A stretch of DNA of 64,000 bases from Brachypodium distachyon (Eukaryota > Streptophyta > Magnoliopsida > Poales > Poaceae). The stretch lies in NCBI RefSeq assembly GCF_000005505.3, contig NC_016135.3:3496001-3560000 (forward strand), written 5' to 3'. The notes beneath the pieces are model-generated. The model searched no databases. It was given only the letters and a program-made list of their open reading frames with translations, and was not told the DNA's origin. Shown here one piece after another: positions 43,861 through 54,952 of the stretch. Numbering within the stretch: the first letter of the stretch is position 1; every line of letters begins with the position of its first letter. Made by a program: the position numbers and the translations under genes.

Positions 43861-44504
43861 GACAGAAAAGAAATTAGGCAGCTACATTATTTGGATGTAA
43901 CAAGATTAAACCATAACAGCTCCAACTATGCTCCTGTTAGTTATTAATTACCTCTATATAATGTGTGCTAGATTCAGTTAAGTCATGTAGTGTCATGTAA
44001 TTTGGTGACAAAGCTCCATTTCCTGCAACTATATGTAAGAGCGCGGAACTGATATTTGTGCTATTTAGTAATTTAATTGTTAGCGAACAGTAACCTGTCC
44101 TGATGCTTGCCTCTATATCTTTTCTTAAGCATGTCTTGATCTATTTAAAAGATACTACATCCGATCCTAAATTTAGGATCGGAGGGAATAACTAATACTT
44201 CCAGTGCCAATTTTGAGTGTCTCAGCTTGTTTTGCAAAATGTTTTCGAATCATCTTAAAGTTTGTGGCTGGGTAACATTTTACTAACAGAGCGGCCCCTT
44301 CATGTGTTACCGGGTAGCAACTTTTGAAATGAAAAAAAATAATGTTTTTCAAAACATACCAATATGTGATCTAGTTTTGAAAATCTAGTTTAGCGTGCTA
44401 TCTAAATAGCACAATAGAACTTAAACTAAACATGTCACTGCATATAAATAGTATCCTCTAGAATTAAGGAAGGGCAATTCATGAAGTCAAAGAGGAATAT
44501 CTCA
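43861..44504. other. Non-coding; Stowaway remnant at 44155-44187
   Basis: No gene. At 44155-44187 a 33-bp palindrome (ctacatccgatcctaaattt then its inverse, ending ggaggga) between TA-type flanks looks like a Stowaway MITE reduced to its two termini. Confidence 0.6.
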
Positions 44505-44745
44505 AGGGTATGCACTACCAACTTGGCTTTCTATAATATAGATATGTTGTCCCTTTTTTTTGAAAAGGAGATCGTCTGTGTCATTCGTGTTGTAATGACC
44601 GTATTACCACCATTTGTTTTTGTTGACATAGATGGCACACCTACTTATTAGATGAAATATTTACGTCAGTTGTGACCGATTAATTAACGACGACCCGTGG
44701 AGGACCTAGCAAATCAGTCTTGGGGATTCACACGATCGACAAATT
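44505..44745 (+). repeat. Partial fifth unit of the WAK 5' array
   Basis: Carries 'accaacttggctttctataat' near 44517 and 'gattaattaacgacgacccg' then 'tggaggacctagcaaatcagtcttggg' near 44688-44733, matching the array at 39144-41858. The two parts are separated by ~150 bp of other sequence. Confidence 0.6.
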
Positions 44746-45430
44746 AATAAGGGTTCAAGCTAACCATTAATAATCTAGGGCGTGTTATGAGTGGTAAAGA
44801 AAATCCTTAGATCAACCAACCATTACTCGGTTCAACCTTTGGGTATTCACATGTTATATATGCACGTGATACAAAAACACAATAATAAGGAAATATTTAT
44901 AAATAAGAATGTAACAAAAAACAATTACTAGTCCAGTTGCTTTTAAGATGGCGCAATTTGGCCGGTCAAACTAAATAAATATTTGATACAAAATTACAGC
45001 CTTATTACATTGAAAAATGTTGCTCTCTCCAATCCAAATTTGTTGTCGCAACATTTTTTTAAATGAGCGAATCTACACACTGAAATATTGCGTATAGATA
45101 CATAAGTGTGTAGATAAAACTGAGACAATTAATTTGGATCGGAGGGAGTAGTTCTAACTGTGATTTTGTATGACACGAACAGTACATGTATTAACATAAT
45201 ATAAATTGTTGGTCGAGAGCTTGTTTTAATAAATGAAATCAAACGTTTTAGGGGAGGAAAATAGATGGAATAATTGTTAGTGAAAAAGACTTGTCTAAAC
45301 GAATCAAATATTATTTGTAAAAAAAGTACATGGAGTACGTAGTTATCTTAATTGGGTAGATGGGCCGCCGAAATTCCAATTCCTTATACAAGTTAGCGAG
45401 ACAGCTTTGTCCACAACTGAGGTAGCTCTT

Positions 45431-45440
45431 CTATATATAT
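45431..45440 (+). promoter_or_regulatory. Candidate TATA box of the WAK-like gene
   Basis: CTATATATAT lies about 70 bp upstream of the ATG at 45507, a normal distance for a plant promoter with a short leader. A Stowaway-like end (ggatcggagggagta, ~45147) is the nearest other feature upstream. Confidence 0.55.
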
Positions 45441-45506
45441 GCATCTAACTAATTCCCAAGCAATGCAACTGGCTAGCCAGGCATATCGGCTGGTTCGATC
45501 GTAATA

Positions 45507-48500
45507 ATGTCGACCGCCTTATTCTTCTCCCTGCCCGCCCTACTACTGCTGATGGCAGCCACCATCATCGAGACAGCCGTGAGTGCTCCTGGCTCTGGCT
45601 GTCAGACCAGCTGCGGCGGCGTGGACATCCCTTACCCCTTCGGCATCGGCACCGGCTGCTTCCGCGAGGGCTTCGCGATCGACTGCTCCAACAACAATGG
45701 CCCTGTGCTCGCCGGCACGACCCTTCGGGTGGTGCGCCTGTCCCTGGATCCCGACGAGTCACAGGTGATGCTCCCCATTGGGTGGCAGTGCTACAACGCC
45801 ACCAATCCAGGCGACACCTACGACTGGAGCCATGGAGAGACGAAGATGAACAAGGACGGCGTGTACCGCATCTCCAACACGCAGAACATGCTCGTCGTCA
45901 TCGGCTGCAACAGCCTGGGCATGACGGCGAGTGAGAGGACCGAGGGCGGCACGGAGAACTACGCCTACTTCGCCGGTTGCATGTCCTACTGCAACAACTC
46001 TGCCAGCCCGCAGGACAAGCTCTGCGCCGGCGTCGGGTGCTGCCACGTCGACATCCCTCCGGGGCTCACCGACAACTACTTCAACTTCCGGGAGTATGAT
46101 CACTCAGCCATGTTGGACTACAGCCCATGTGACTATGCTTTCCTTGTTGGTAAGAACAACTACACCTTCCAGCGCTCCGACCTCCGCATGAACACAAACC
46201 GGACCTCGCCGGTGTGGCTAGACTGGGCCATCCGCGGCAACGGCTCCGGCGCCGCCATATTGTCCTGCGCCAACGCCACCACCACGGCCTGCGTCAGCGC
46301 TAACAGCGACTGCGTTGACTCCCAAAATGGGCCTGGCTACAACTGCAAGTGCTCCAAAGGCTTCCAGGGCAACCCCTACGTTGTCAACGGATGCAAGAGT
46401 AAGTATACTACCTTCCCCATTCCCTCCGTTCCTCTTTGTCAAATTTCTTAAAGATTTATTTTATAAAATCCTTAATCAGCAAAACTAACTTAACCAAACA
46501 TTCTATGAAATATATATATCTCGATCTGCAGGTACAAAATTATTACAACAAAAAGTTTGTGTTGTCAAACTATTTTTACATGAGAGTGTTGATGGTACCT
46601 TCAATATATCTCCGCATAATGAATCTTTATTTTTACTCACTACGCACGTGTTCATACAGAGAAAAAACAACAACATGTTTTCAGAATTATATTTTTGTGA
46701 TTGATCGATGTCTTTTTAATGTTTATGTTTCATTTTGCGCACACAGATATTGATGAGTGTGCAGATAAGGCCAAGTATCCTTGCTACGGAGTTTGCGAGG
46801 ACACTGAAGGATCTTACGAATGCACATGTCGTCCAGGCTATCGGAGCAATGACGCAAAAAAGGAACGATGCACTCCTCCGTTCCCACTTGCAGCACAGAT
46901 TTCCATAGGTACTACTTCGCCTATTCCTAAATATAAGATGTTCTAACTTTTTCTTAAGTGCAAACTTCTTAATGTTTAACCAAGTTTACATAGAAATCTA
47001 TTAGCATTTACAACTCCAAATTAGTTTTGTTAAATTCGTCATGATTGATGATATATACCTTCATAATACAGTTATTTTATATTTTAGATATTATTACATA
47101 TTTCTATAAACATGAAAAAAATTTCAAAATTTGAACTTAGGACAAAACTAGAACATCTTATATTTTGGAACTGAGGTAGCCATCCATATGTTTTTCTAAC
47201 CAAGAGTTTACATATATAATTTGATTTCTATCTTATCGAATGGCGGAGTCTACTGCCTTCTCTTAAAAAAATAATTATATGTTTTCCAAAATTTATTGTT
47301 TCTTCGCCACCTAAAATTACACGGCACTACTTCCGTTAAATTCTCTTTATGTTTCAGGATTTTCGTAATTAAATACTACCTTCCTCCGTTTTTTAAGGAA
47401 TGCATGTGTTCCAAGATCATGAATTTACCTAACAAAATATGTATTACACTTCACAAAAAGCATATCATTAGATTCGTAGTCAAATGAACTTTTGTATGAT
47501 ATATTTTTTTACGTCATATAATTTATATTCTGCTAGTAAAATTGATGATCTTGGAACATGCCATTGCCTTGTAAAAGGGGACAGAGGTTATATTCAATTT
47601 CAGAATTTTACTCTTCTTTTTCTTCATATTTAAAATGCCTCAAAATGAGACCTTAAACTAATAAAGTTTATTACTTTCTACGAACAGATTAACGCTCAAA
47701 AATTATAGTAATAACTAACACTTTTAAATTTGTTGTTTTTCTGTCCATGTAGGCGTAATACTTGGCCTTTTTGTCTTGGCATCTCTGGTATTTATTTATG
47801 TTCTTCGCAAAGAGCAAAGGAAGACGCTAGAGTTTTATAATAAGAACGGTGGTCCTACCCTAGAGAGGGCCAAAAATTTAAAGATTCTTAAAAAGAAGGA
47901 ACTCGAGCCATTCTTCAAGGATAGCAATTTTATTGGAGAAGGTGGCTTTGGTAAAGTTTACAAGGGTGTTGTTGGTGATGAAGTAGTCGCAGTAAAGAAA
48001 CCGATTAGTGGCAGTGCGCTAGAGAACAATCAATTTGCAAATGAAGTCATCATCCAATCTCAAGTCATGCACAGGAACATTGTTAGGCTTATAGGTTGTT
48101 GCCTAGTAGTGGATGCCCCGATGCTAGTTTACGAGTTTGTCTCCAAAGGAAGCCTAGATGACATTCTTCATAAAGTTGGCAACAAGAAACCGCTCAGCTT
48201 GGATGTGCGTCTAAGTATTGCCGCGGAATCAGCACGTGGTCTATCTTATATGCATTCAGAAGCCCACACAACAATCCTGCATGGTGATGTTAAACCGGCA
48301 AATATACTCTTGGATGATGAATTCATGCCAAAGATCTCAGATTTTGGCATATCCAGGTTGATCGCAAGAGATAAGCAACATACCTTTAATGTCATCGGTG
48401 ACCTGACTTATATAGATCCAGTATACATACAAGAAGGCCGATTGACTGAAAAAAGTGATGTCTACAGTTTTGGGATCGTGATCTTGGAGCTCATAAGCAG

Positions 48501-48741
48501 GAAGAAGGCCACTCGCGACAACAGCTTAGTGAAGAGTTTCCTAGAGGATCACAAACAAGGGAAGAAATCTTCTGAGCTGTTCGATAAGGAAATTGCAGTA
48601 CCAGCAGATATGGAGCTTCTTCATTGTCTTGCAGGGATCGCTGTCGAATGTCTTAACCTCGATGTGGATAAAAGGCCATGGATGAAAGATGTTGCAAATC
48701 GCCTTCTCACACTCAACCAGAGCCGATCTTGTAGGTCGTAA
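45507..48741 (+). CDS. Wall-associated-kinase-like receptor protein kinase
   Basis: Three exons join cleanly: 45507-46398, 46747-46908 and 47753-48741, all with GT-AG borders and matching phases, giving 680 residues. The ATG is the first in frame and opens a signal peptide (residues 1-27). The ectodomain has the GUB_WAK galacturonan-binding fold (CQTSCGGVDIPYPFGIGTGC, ~31-110), a Cys-rich WAK-associated region with CAGVGCCHVDIPPG, and an EGF-like repeat ending GYNCKCSKGFQGNPY. Exon 2 supplies a calcium-binding EGF domain (DIDECADK...CEDTEGSYECTC). One membrane helix lies at ~353-370. The kinase has GEGGFG (413-418), Lys433, HGDVKPAN (528-535) and DFG (548-550). Gly replaces the Arg of HRD, so it is a non-RD kinase, as in many immune receptors. 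The activation segment reads IGDLTYIDPVY. It probably senses wall pectin or a pathogen signal at the plasma membrane. No lesion seen. Confidence 0.93.
46912..47179. mobile_element. Stowaway-like MITE at the 5' splice site of WAK intron 2
   Basis: Ends CTACTTCGCCTATTCCTAAATA and its inverse (tatattttggaactgaggtag) with matching subterminal 'taagatgttcta' / 'tagaacatctta'. The left TA target dinucleotide (46910-46911) overlaps the splice donor GTA of intron 2, so the element starts three bases into the intron. The right TA has decayed. Confidence 0.7.
47376..47588. mobile_element. Stowaway-like MITE in WAK intron 2
   Basis: Left end after TA reads CTACCTTCCTCCGTTTTTTA, with 'gtgttccaagatcat' inside. 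The right end has the inverse 'gatgatcttggaaca' and finishes ggggacagaggt, followed by TA. No coding content. Confidence 0.65.
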
Positions 48742-48785
48742 GTTATTTTTATCGGTGATGAACCTGATGAATGCATGCATATATA

Positions 48786-49022
48786 CTCCTTCCATTTCAC
48801 AAAGAATGGCGCCCATGATTTTTGAGGTCGAACTTTGACCAACGATTGGACCAATTATATGTAGATTATATGTTACAAATTTTATATCGTTGGAAATGTT
48901 TTTAAAATACGAATCTAATGATATAATTTTTGTAACACATAAGCCTCAAATCATTAGTCTAATTGTTGGTCAAAGCAAAATTTTGAAATGCGTGCGTGCC
49001 ATTCTTTGTGAAATGGAGGGAG
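48786..49022. mobile_element. Stowaway MITE just downstream of the WAK gene
   Basis: CTCCTTCCATTTCACAAAGAAT at the left and its inverse attctttgtgaaatggagggag at the right, flanked by TA (48784-48785 and 49023-49024). It is 237 bp and starts 44 bp after the WAK stop codon, so it probably lies in the 3' UTR. Confidence 0.88.
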
Positions 49023-49329
49023 TATGTTATAGTGTGCACAACATGTGTATTAATTGCCGAATAAAATACGCAATTATCGATGTGGCAAGGTTTATTTTAT
49101 TTTACTGTAGTGAACAAAGTCCTTGAAATGTAAGCTATGTATTGTAATCCTCTTTCTGAGGAGCGTTGTACTGTGTGTATGTCCATTAATCACAATGCTT
49201 TGTTGCCGACGTACCGTGTATTCCTCGGATGCAATCATCAATTTCTGGGTTGCGTTGGGATATAGTGCCTGTGATTGCCAATCTAATCACGATAGCTCAA
49301 AAAAGAATATCGTAGCGGAGGGAAAACAA

Positions 49330-49520
49330 GAAGGCTGGTACCCAAGTCGATCGTCGACACTCATTGGCCCCTCCCAAGCATAATTTTGTTGTTTGCTTTC
49401 CTAGATATTGATCCACTTGCTGTTCGTGAAAATAATTAAACTTCAAGTATATCATTCTTATCTCTTATTTAGGGTTTTGTCAAGTGTATGAAAGGTACTA
49501 GTTGGTTATAAAATTAAGAG
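49330..49520. repeat. Dispersed repeat, copy 2 (partial)
   Basis: Shares 'ctggtacccaagtcg', 'ggcccctccc', 'tgatccacttgctg' and 'cttcaagtatatcatt' with the copies at 7269 and 50453. Non-coding. Confidence 0.6.
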
Positions 49521-50452
49521 TGAATTCCATTTTAAATCTCCTTTTAATTTTGTGAAACAACTAGCGCTGAGTGGCCCGCTCAATTGTGCGGGCAACATAT
49601 TCATTTTCACCAAACCGAAGTAAATCTACCTATTTCTTAGCTAGTACATGCTTACCATATTGTATTCCGAGTGAACCTTTTATACATAGTGCAACCTTTA
49701 ATTTCTATATATTGTATTTCAGGTGAACCTTTTATACAATTAAAATGAAGAATGTAATTTAGTATTTTTCGTTAGTAAACATATTGATATACTTGACATC
49801 ATGTTGACAATCTCCATTATAAGATAAAGCCTCCAAAATCAAACATAGTAATAAAAAAATTATTGTTATGTTTTCTCTAAACAAAGAGTGCAGGTTTTTG
49901 GCTCCCGTGAGCAGAACATTTGAACAAAAATGGGATCAAGAATTTCATAAAATTTATATTTTTTGTTTAGTGAAAGCATAGGTGAATACTACGTACCCTT
50001 GTTGAAGGTGGTGGCTCGAAGTGGCTTTGGGATGAAAACCCTGAGTTCGATCTAAGGTCGAATTAGTCATCAGCAGTGCACGTTCAGCAGTCCTTTTTTA
50101 TGGCATTGGCTAAGACTTATATTTCTTTTCGTTTGTTTCGGCATGTACCATAAAGTCATCGGTAGTTTGGTGAAGTCACTGTTTTTTTTTTCGATTTTGT
50201 TCGCCTTTGATGCTTGGAATTTTTGGCTTTAATAATATATGATTGTATATGTACATCAGTCGATGCAGAGGCTAGGGGTTTATCCTTCTTTTCGCAAAAA
50301 TAAAAGGTATGATCAGAACAGAACATGTACTACACGTGCCAGACTATGTCCGTGGAAAATATAGAAACTAAAGAAGTCTGTACATTATTAATTAATGTTG
50401 TTTTCTTATATTTTGATGGGTAGGTATATCCGTGCATGGCACAGCAACAGGG
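49521..50452. other. Non-coding, no gene seen
   Basis: AT-rich; contains a short direct duplication ('tgtattccgagtgaacctttta' near 49661 and 'tgtatttcaggtgaacctttta' near 49716). No recognisable domain. Confidence 0.5.
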
Positions 50453-50755
50453 AATTTGTGCCGATTAAAAAAGTACGAGGGCTTAGTTGGCAGTCTTCGG
50501 TATTCACACTGGTACCCAAGTCGTCCAAACTAATTGGGCTCTCCCTGACATAATTTTATTGTTTGCTTAACTTCAAGTATGTCATCCTTGTCCCTTGGTT
50601 AGAATTTTCTTTCACGCTTAAAAAAGGTACTAGGTAGTTGATGATCCTAAAATATAAAATTAGGCCTGCTGAACCAATTATCTTTTACGAATAGATGCTT
50701 TCGTTTTTTGTTGAGATGGAGATGTCACAACAACAGGAATTTGTTCTGTTATCAG
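50453..50755. repeat. Dispersed repeat, copy 3
   Basis: The closest match to the copy at 7269-7620, including its 3' part around 'gttgagatggagatg'. The two copies lie 43 kb apart, on either side of the CACTA cluster. Confidence 0.65.
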
Positions 50756-50789
50756 AAATACCGAAAGACATGACAAAGTCTTTGATATA

Positions 50790-51151
50790 CTCTCATCGTT
50801 TCTCAAAGAATGACACTCACAAATTTTTAGATTTTATATTGACCATCAATTCGATTAATAATACTCCTTCTGTCTAACAAAAGATGTCTCAAGTTTGTCA
50901 AATTTTGGATGTATTTAGACATGAATTAGTGTATAGATGTATTCAAATTTGGTCAAAATTGAGACATTATTTGTTAGGCGGAGGGAGTATGTGGATTAAG
51001 TTATAAATTTAGACCATTGGAAAGTTTTTTTTGAAAGTGGATCCAATGATATAAAGTTTGTAGCGCGTAACTCACATATCATTTTTTTTACTTGTTGGTC
51101 AAAATTAAACCTCAAAATATGTGGATGCCATTCTTTGATAAACAGAAGCAG
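50790..51151. mobile_element. Older MITE of the 48786 family, split by another MITE
   Basis: Left CTCTCATCGTTTCTCAAAGAAT and right attctttgataaacagaagc are degenerate inverted ends of the same type as the 48786 element, and the interior matches it ('gaccattggaaagttttttt', 'cgtaactcacatatcatt', 'ttgttggtcaaaatt'). It is interrupted at 50864-50987. Confidence 0.7.
50864..50987. mobile_element. Stowaway MITE nested in an older MITE
   Basis: CTCCTTCTGTCTAACAAAAG at the left and its inverse ttgttaggcggagggag at the right, with TA on both sides (50862-50863, 50988-50989). It is 124 bp. Confidence 0.88.
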
Positions 51152-52143
51152 CATATGATAGAATGACTACTAATACTTCGACACAACTCAAAGAAAGACT
51201 TTATTAGTTCATCAGAAGTCATTAGGAATGCAGCACGGGCGTGCCGCTGGTGGTTGAAGGCATTTCAAACCCCTCGGAGTGTTTTTCTCTTGGGAGTCTA
51301 TTTCTCATTCCTCTTAGAAAGAGTTATTTCCAAGTTGACAATCGTAACCATCCAATGAAAATTTTCTTATCTATCAGACCTACATTAATATTACACGAAT
51401 CTCAATGATTGAATCAAAAGGGTTGTTATCATCTACTAAGAAATAGTTATTTCTGAGTCGCCTAAGAAATAGTCAAATAGCAAAACCGTTTTTTTTTTTG
51501 CAGTAGAAGACTTCATTTCAAACACCTCAGAGTTTTTCATATGTTTTTAGGTTATTCTCACTCTATGTTTCTATTTGTTTTTGCAGAGTTCCTTAGTTGA
51601 AAATAGGATATCAGTCATACCCACTAGTTTAGTTGTAAAACATCGCGATTTTAAGTTTTCATATATAGGAAAGCTACCATTGCCACTCACTACAGGAGAT
51701 TTTTAGTCCTCCCTCCGATCCTAAATTGTTGTCCAAATATTACATGTATCTAGACGCTTTTTAAGAATAGATACATCCATCTTTGGACAAATTTGAGTCA
51801 CAAGTCCGCCAAACCCGGCGCGTGGTCGCCATAATCCTTTGCCTTCGCATGTCTGACTTTGCGCCCTTCTGTGACTCCCTCCATATCCTTTGTCTTACGG
51901 GTCCAAGACACGGTGGGTTTTGGCTTGAGCTTGAGGTTTGTTTGTCTAGAACCGTTTGTCTAAAATGTGGTTGTGCGCATCATTTTAATCCGGAGATTTC
52001 AACCTCCTTTGTCTAAAATGTTTTTATAGGTTTTTACTAATTTTTGTTAAGTTTTTGGCAAGACGCGAGACGTGACATCGCACGGAGCCAGATGCTGGGG
52101 CACTGCGAGGAGGCATGGAGCTGGATGCTGGGTCACAAACGTG
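51152..52143. other. Non-coding; partial Stowaway at about 51711-51795
   Basis: No supported gene. CTCCCTCCGATCCTAAATTG at ~51711 is a Stowaway left end followed by typical internal sequence ('catgtatctagacgc', 'atagatacatcc'), but the right end is missing. Confidence 0.55.
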
Positions 52144-52148
52144 AGCGC

Positions 52149-52519
52149 TGTAGTGTTAATCTCGTTCAGCTATTTATCCGGTACTGCAGTTTTTCTGTTA
52201 GCAGATAGCGTTTTCTTCAGCTAATAACTTGTTCTTCTGTGGACTGTTTCAGCCATACTATGTAACGGTATGGCTCGTAGTTATCTCCTTTACGTTTGTT
52301 AGTTGGAGCTCACTAAGTTTCGGTCGTGGGATGGCGCGACAGTAGTGGGACGAAGTGGGCTAGTCGTTGTGTTTCTGTTACAGCATGTACTGAAGAACAA
52401 AAGGAATGAAAACGGAAAAGCAGCGGACGGCTGCACGCTGCGCAAATCTTTTGTGTTTTCCTCTTCGTGTATCCACCTACGAGTGAGCGAGAGTGAGAGA
52501 CATTGCCATTCCAACTTCA
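52149..52519 (+). repeat. Copia 5' LTR
   Basis: 371 bp, TGTAGTG...ACTTCA; followed two bases later by the PBS. Confidence 0.93.
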
Positions 52520-52521
52520 AG

Positions 52522-52533
52522 TGGTATCAGAGC
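52522..52533 (+). promoter_or_regulatory. Copia primer-binding site, initiator Met-tRNA type
   Basis: TGGTATCAGAGC, the standard complement to the 3' end of plant initiator methionine tRNA, immediately inside the 5' LTR. Confidence 0.93.
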
Positions 52534-52629
52534 CTGATCTGGTCCTGGTGATCGCCGGTCATATCGCATGCTGGAGGAGAGCGAGCCGCATCCCGGTCTG
52601 TGCCTCCGCCCGCTCGTGCACGTTGAGCC

Positions 52630-53864
52630 ATGGCTGGAGCCGCGGGAGATGACGCGATGCACAAGTCGTTGTGCAGCAGCAGGAGGTGGTGCGCGAGGTG
52701 AGCAGCGGCAGCGCCGTGACTTTCCCCATGTTGACGCGCACCAACTACGCGGATTGGGCCATCCTTATGCGTGTCCAACTCCAGGGTGCTGGGCTCTGGG
52801 AGGCGGTCGAAGGCCTGGAGACATCGAGGCGGCAGGAGCGGCAGGCGTTTGGCGCCATCCTGCGCTCGGTGCCGCTCAACATGATGCGCGTGATCGCGGC
52901 CAAGGACAACGCGCAAGAAGCCTGGGACGCCATCAAGCTGATGCGCGCCGGCGTCGAGCGCGTCTGCGAGGCAAAGGCCCAGAAGCTGCGCCAGGAGTAC
53001 GAGAACCTAGCGTTCAAGAGTGGCGAGTCGATCGAAGACTTCGCGCTCCGGCTGACTGGAATTGTTACTGACCTGCAGCAGGTTGGCGACGACATCACGG
53101 AGGAGAAGGCGGTGAAGAAGCTGCTGTTTTCGGTGCTGGTAAGAATCAAGCCAGTTGCTGTGGCGATGGAATCATGCCTCGACTTCTCCAACATGTCCAT
53201 AGAGGAGCTCTCGGGCCGGCTCTTCGGCGCCGAGGACGGGGTCGATCCAGAGCCTGAGGTGGGCAGAAAGCTGCTGCTCACAGAGGAGGAGTGGCGCCAA
53301 CGCAGCCGCAGGTCTAACTCCAGTGGCTCAGGCGACAAGAAGGGCAAGTCCCCTATGAAGGCCAAGTCCCCCGTCGCCACAGATAAATCTAGGGGTGGCA
53401 GCGCCGGTGGATCCGGCGAGAAGAAGAAGGGGAGATGCCGGTACTGCGGCAAGCCCGGCCACTGGGCAGCTGAGTGCCAGAAAAAGGCTCGCGATGAGAA
53501 GCTGAAGGGCGAGCAGGTCAACCTGACCGCCGCCGCCGAGGACCATGAGCCGGCGCTCCTGATGGCGCGCGTCTGTGAACTGGAGGTGCCGGTTGACGAC
53601 TCCACGCCGGCAGTGTTCTTGAACGAGGAGAAATTGGTTCCTGTGTACGCCGGTGCCAGTGTCTGGTACGCGGACACAGGAGCCACGAGCCACATGACCG
53701 GCGACAAGGGCGTTTTCACGACGCTCGATGAGTCTGTCCACAGGAAAGTGAAGTTCGGGGATGGTTCACTTGTGGACATCCGCGGCAAAGGCACCGTTCT
53801 CTTCAGGTGTTCGACCGGCGACCAAAGGATCTTGTCAGAGGTATACTATATTCCCAGGTTATGA
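52630..53864 (+). pseudogene. Copia gag and protease
   Basis: The ATG at 52630 (MAGAAGDDAMHK) is out of frame with gag, so a small indel lies near 52660. Gag (UBN2 type) runs from about 52671: NYADWAILMRVQLQGAGLWE, VPLNMMRVIAAKDNAQEAWD and FSNMSIEELSGRL. The zinc knuckle CRYCGKPGHWAAEC follows at ~53435. The protease has the active site WYADTGATSHM at ~53665. The frame stops at a TGA (53862-53864) after YYIPRL, where related polyproteins continue. Confidence 0.93.
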
Positions 53865-54952
53865 TCAAATATTGTTTCCTGTGGACAGCTGGCCAAGAAT
53901 GGCTGCAAGATCTTGATCCACCGCGGGATGCTCGGTATCTGGGATCTGGAGGAGGTCCTGCTGGCGCGCGTCCTGAGGGCGAAAAATCGGCTGTACTGGC
54001 TTGATCTAACCCCGGCCGAGCCGGTCTGTCTATTGGTGCAAGGATCGGACGCGGCATGGCTGTGGCACGGGTGCGACGGCCACCTACACTTCAGGGCGCT
54101 GCACGCGCTCTTAGTGAAGCAGATGGCACGCGGCCTCCTTGAGATCGATCATATTGAGGAGTTCTGCGACGGATGTGCATTGGGCAAGCAGCACCGATCT
54201 CCGTTCCCACGGGCTTCTGCATTTCATGCACAGAAGGTGCTCGACCTAGTGCACACCGATCTATGCGGGCCGATCACTCCGGCCACTGCTCCTGGGAACA
54301 AGTACTTCCTCCTCATAGTGGATGACCACTCACGGTTCATGTGGGTGAGCTGCTGCGCACCAAAGACGAGGCCCTTCGCTACTTCAAGAAGGTGAAAGCC
54401 ATGGCAGCAGCGGAGCGCAGCTGCAAGCTGCTGGCGTTCCGGTCTGACCGTGGAGGGCAGTTCAACTCCGGCGAGTTCGTTGATTTCTACGAGGAGCACG
54501 GCATCAAGCACAACACCACCGCTCCATACACTCCACAGCAGAACGGAGTTGTGGAGAGAAGGAACCAGACCGTCGTCGAGATGGCCAGGTGCCTGCTCAA
54601 GTCAATGTCGATGCCGGGCACGTTCTGGGCGGAGGCGGTGAAGACGGCTGTATACATCTTGAACCGTGCGCCGTCCAGGAGCCTCGCTGGTGCAACTCTG
54701 TATGAGATGTGGCATGGTAAGAAGCCGAATGTTAGTCATTTTTGTACTTTCGGTTGCAGTGCACATGTGAAGAAGCTAGGGCCTAGGATCAACAAGCTGT
54801 CAGATCGCTCCATTGCGGGGGTGTTCGTGGGCTACGAAGCTGGCGCCAAAGCTGTAGCAAATCCGACAAAAGACACTTCTGCAGTTCCAGCGTCTCCTGT
54901 TGCAGCAACTTAGCGGCCGGGCAAGTGGGCAACTCCACCGTCAGAAATTGAC
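53865..54952 (+). pseudogene. Copia integrase
   Basis: In the same frame after the stop come the GAG-pre-integrase part (WLWHGCDGHLHFRALHALLV; FCDGCALGKQHRSPFPRA) and LDLVHTDLCGPITPAT with the first catalytic Asp. A frameshift near 54335 precedes FRSDRGGQFNSGEFVDFYEE (second Asp) and APYTPQQNGVVERRNQTVVE (catalytic Glu). A TAG at 54911-54913 breaks the frame again. Confidence 0.92.

Noticed and set aside
52745..53794. 349-codon minus-strand ORF
   Set aside because: Antisense of the Copia gag/protease frame.
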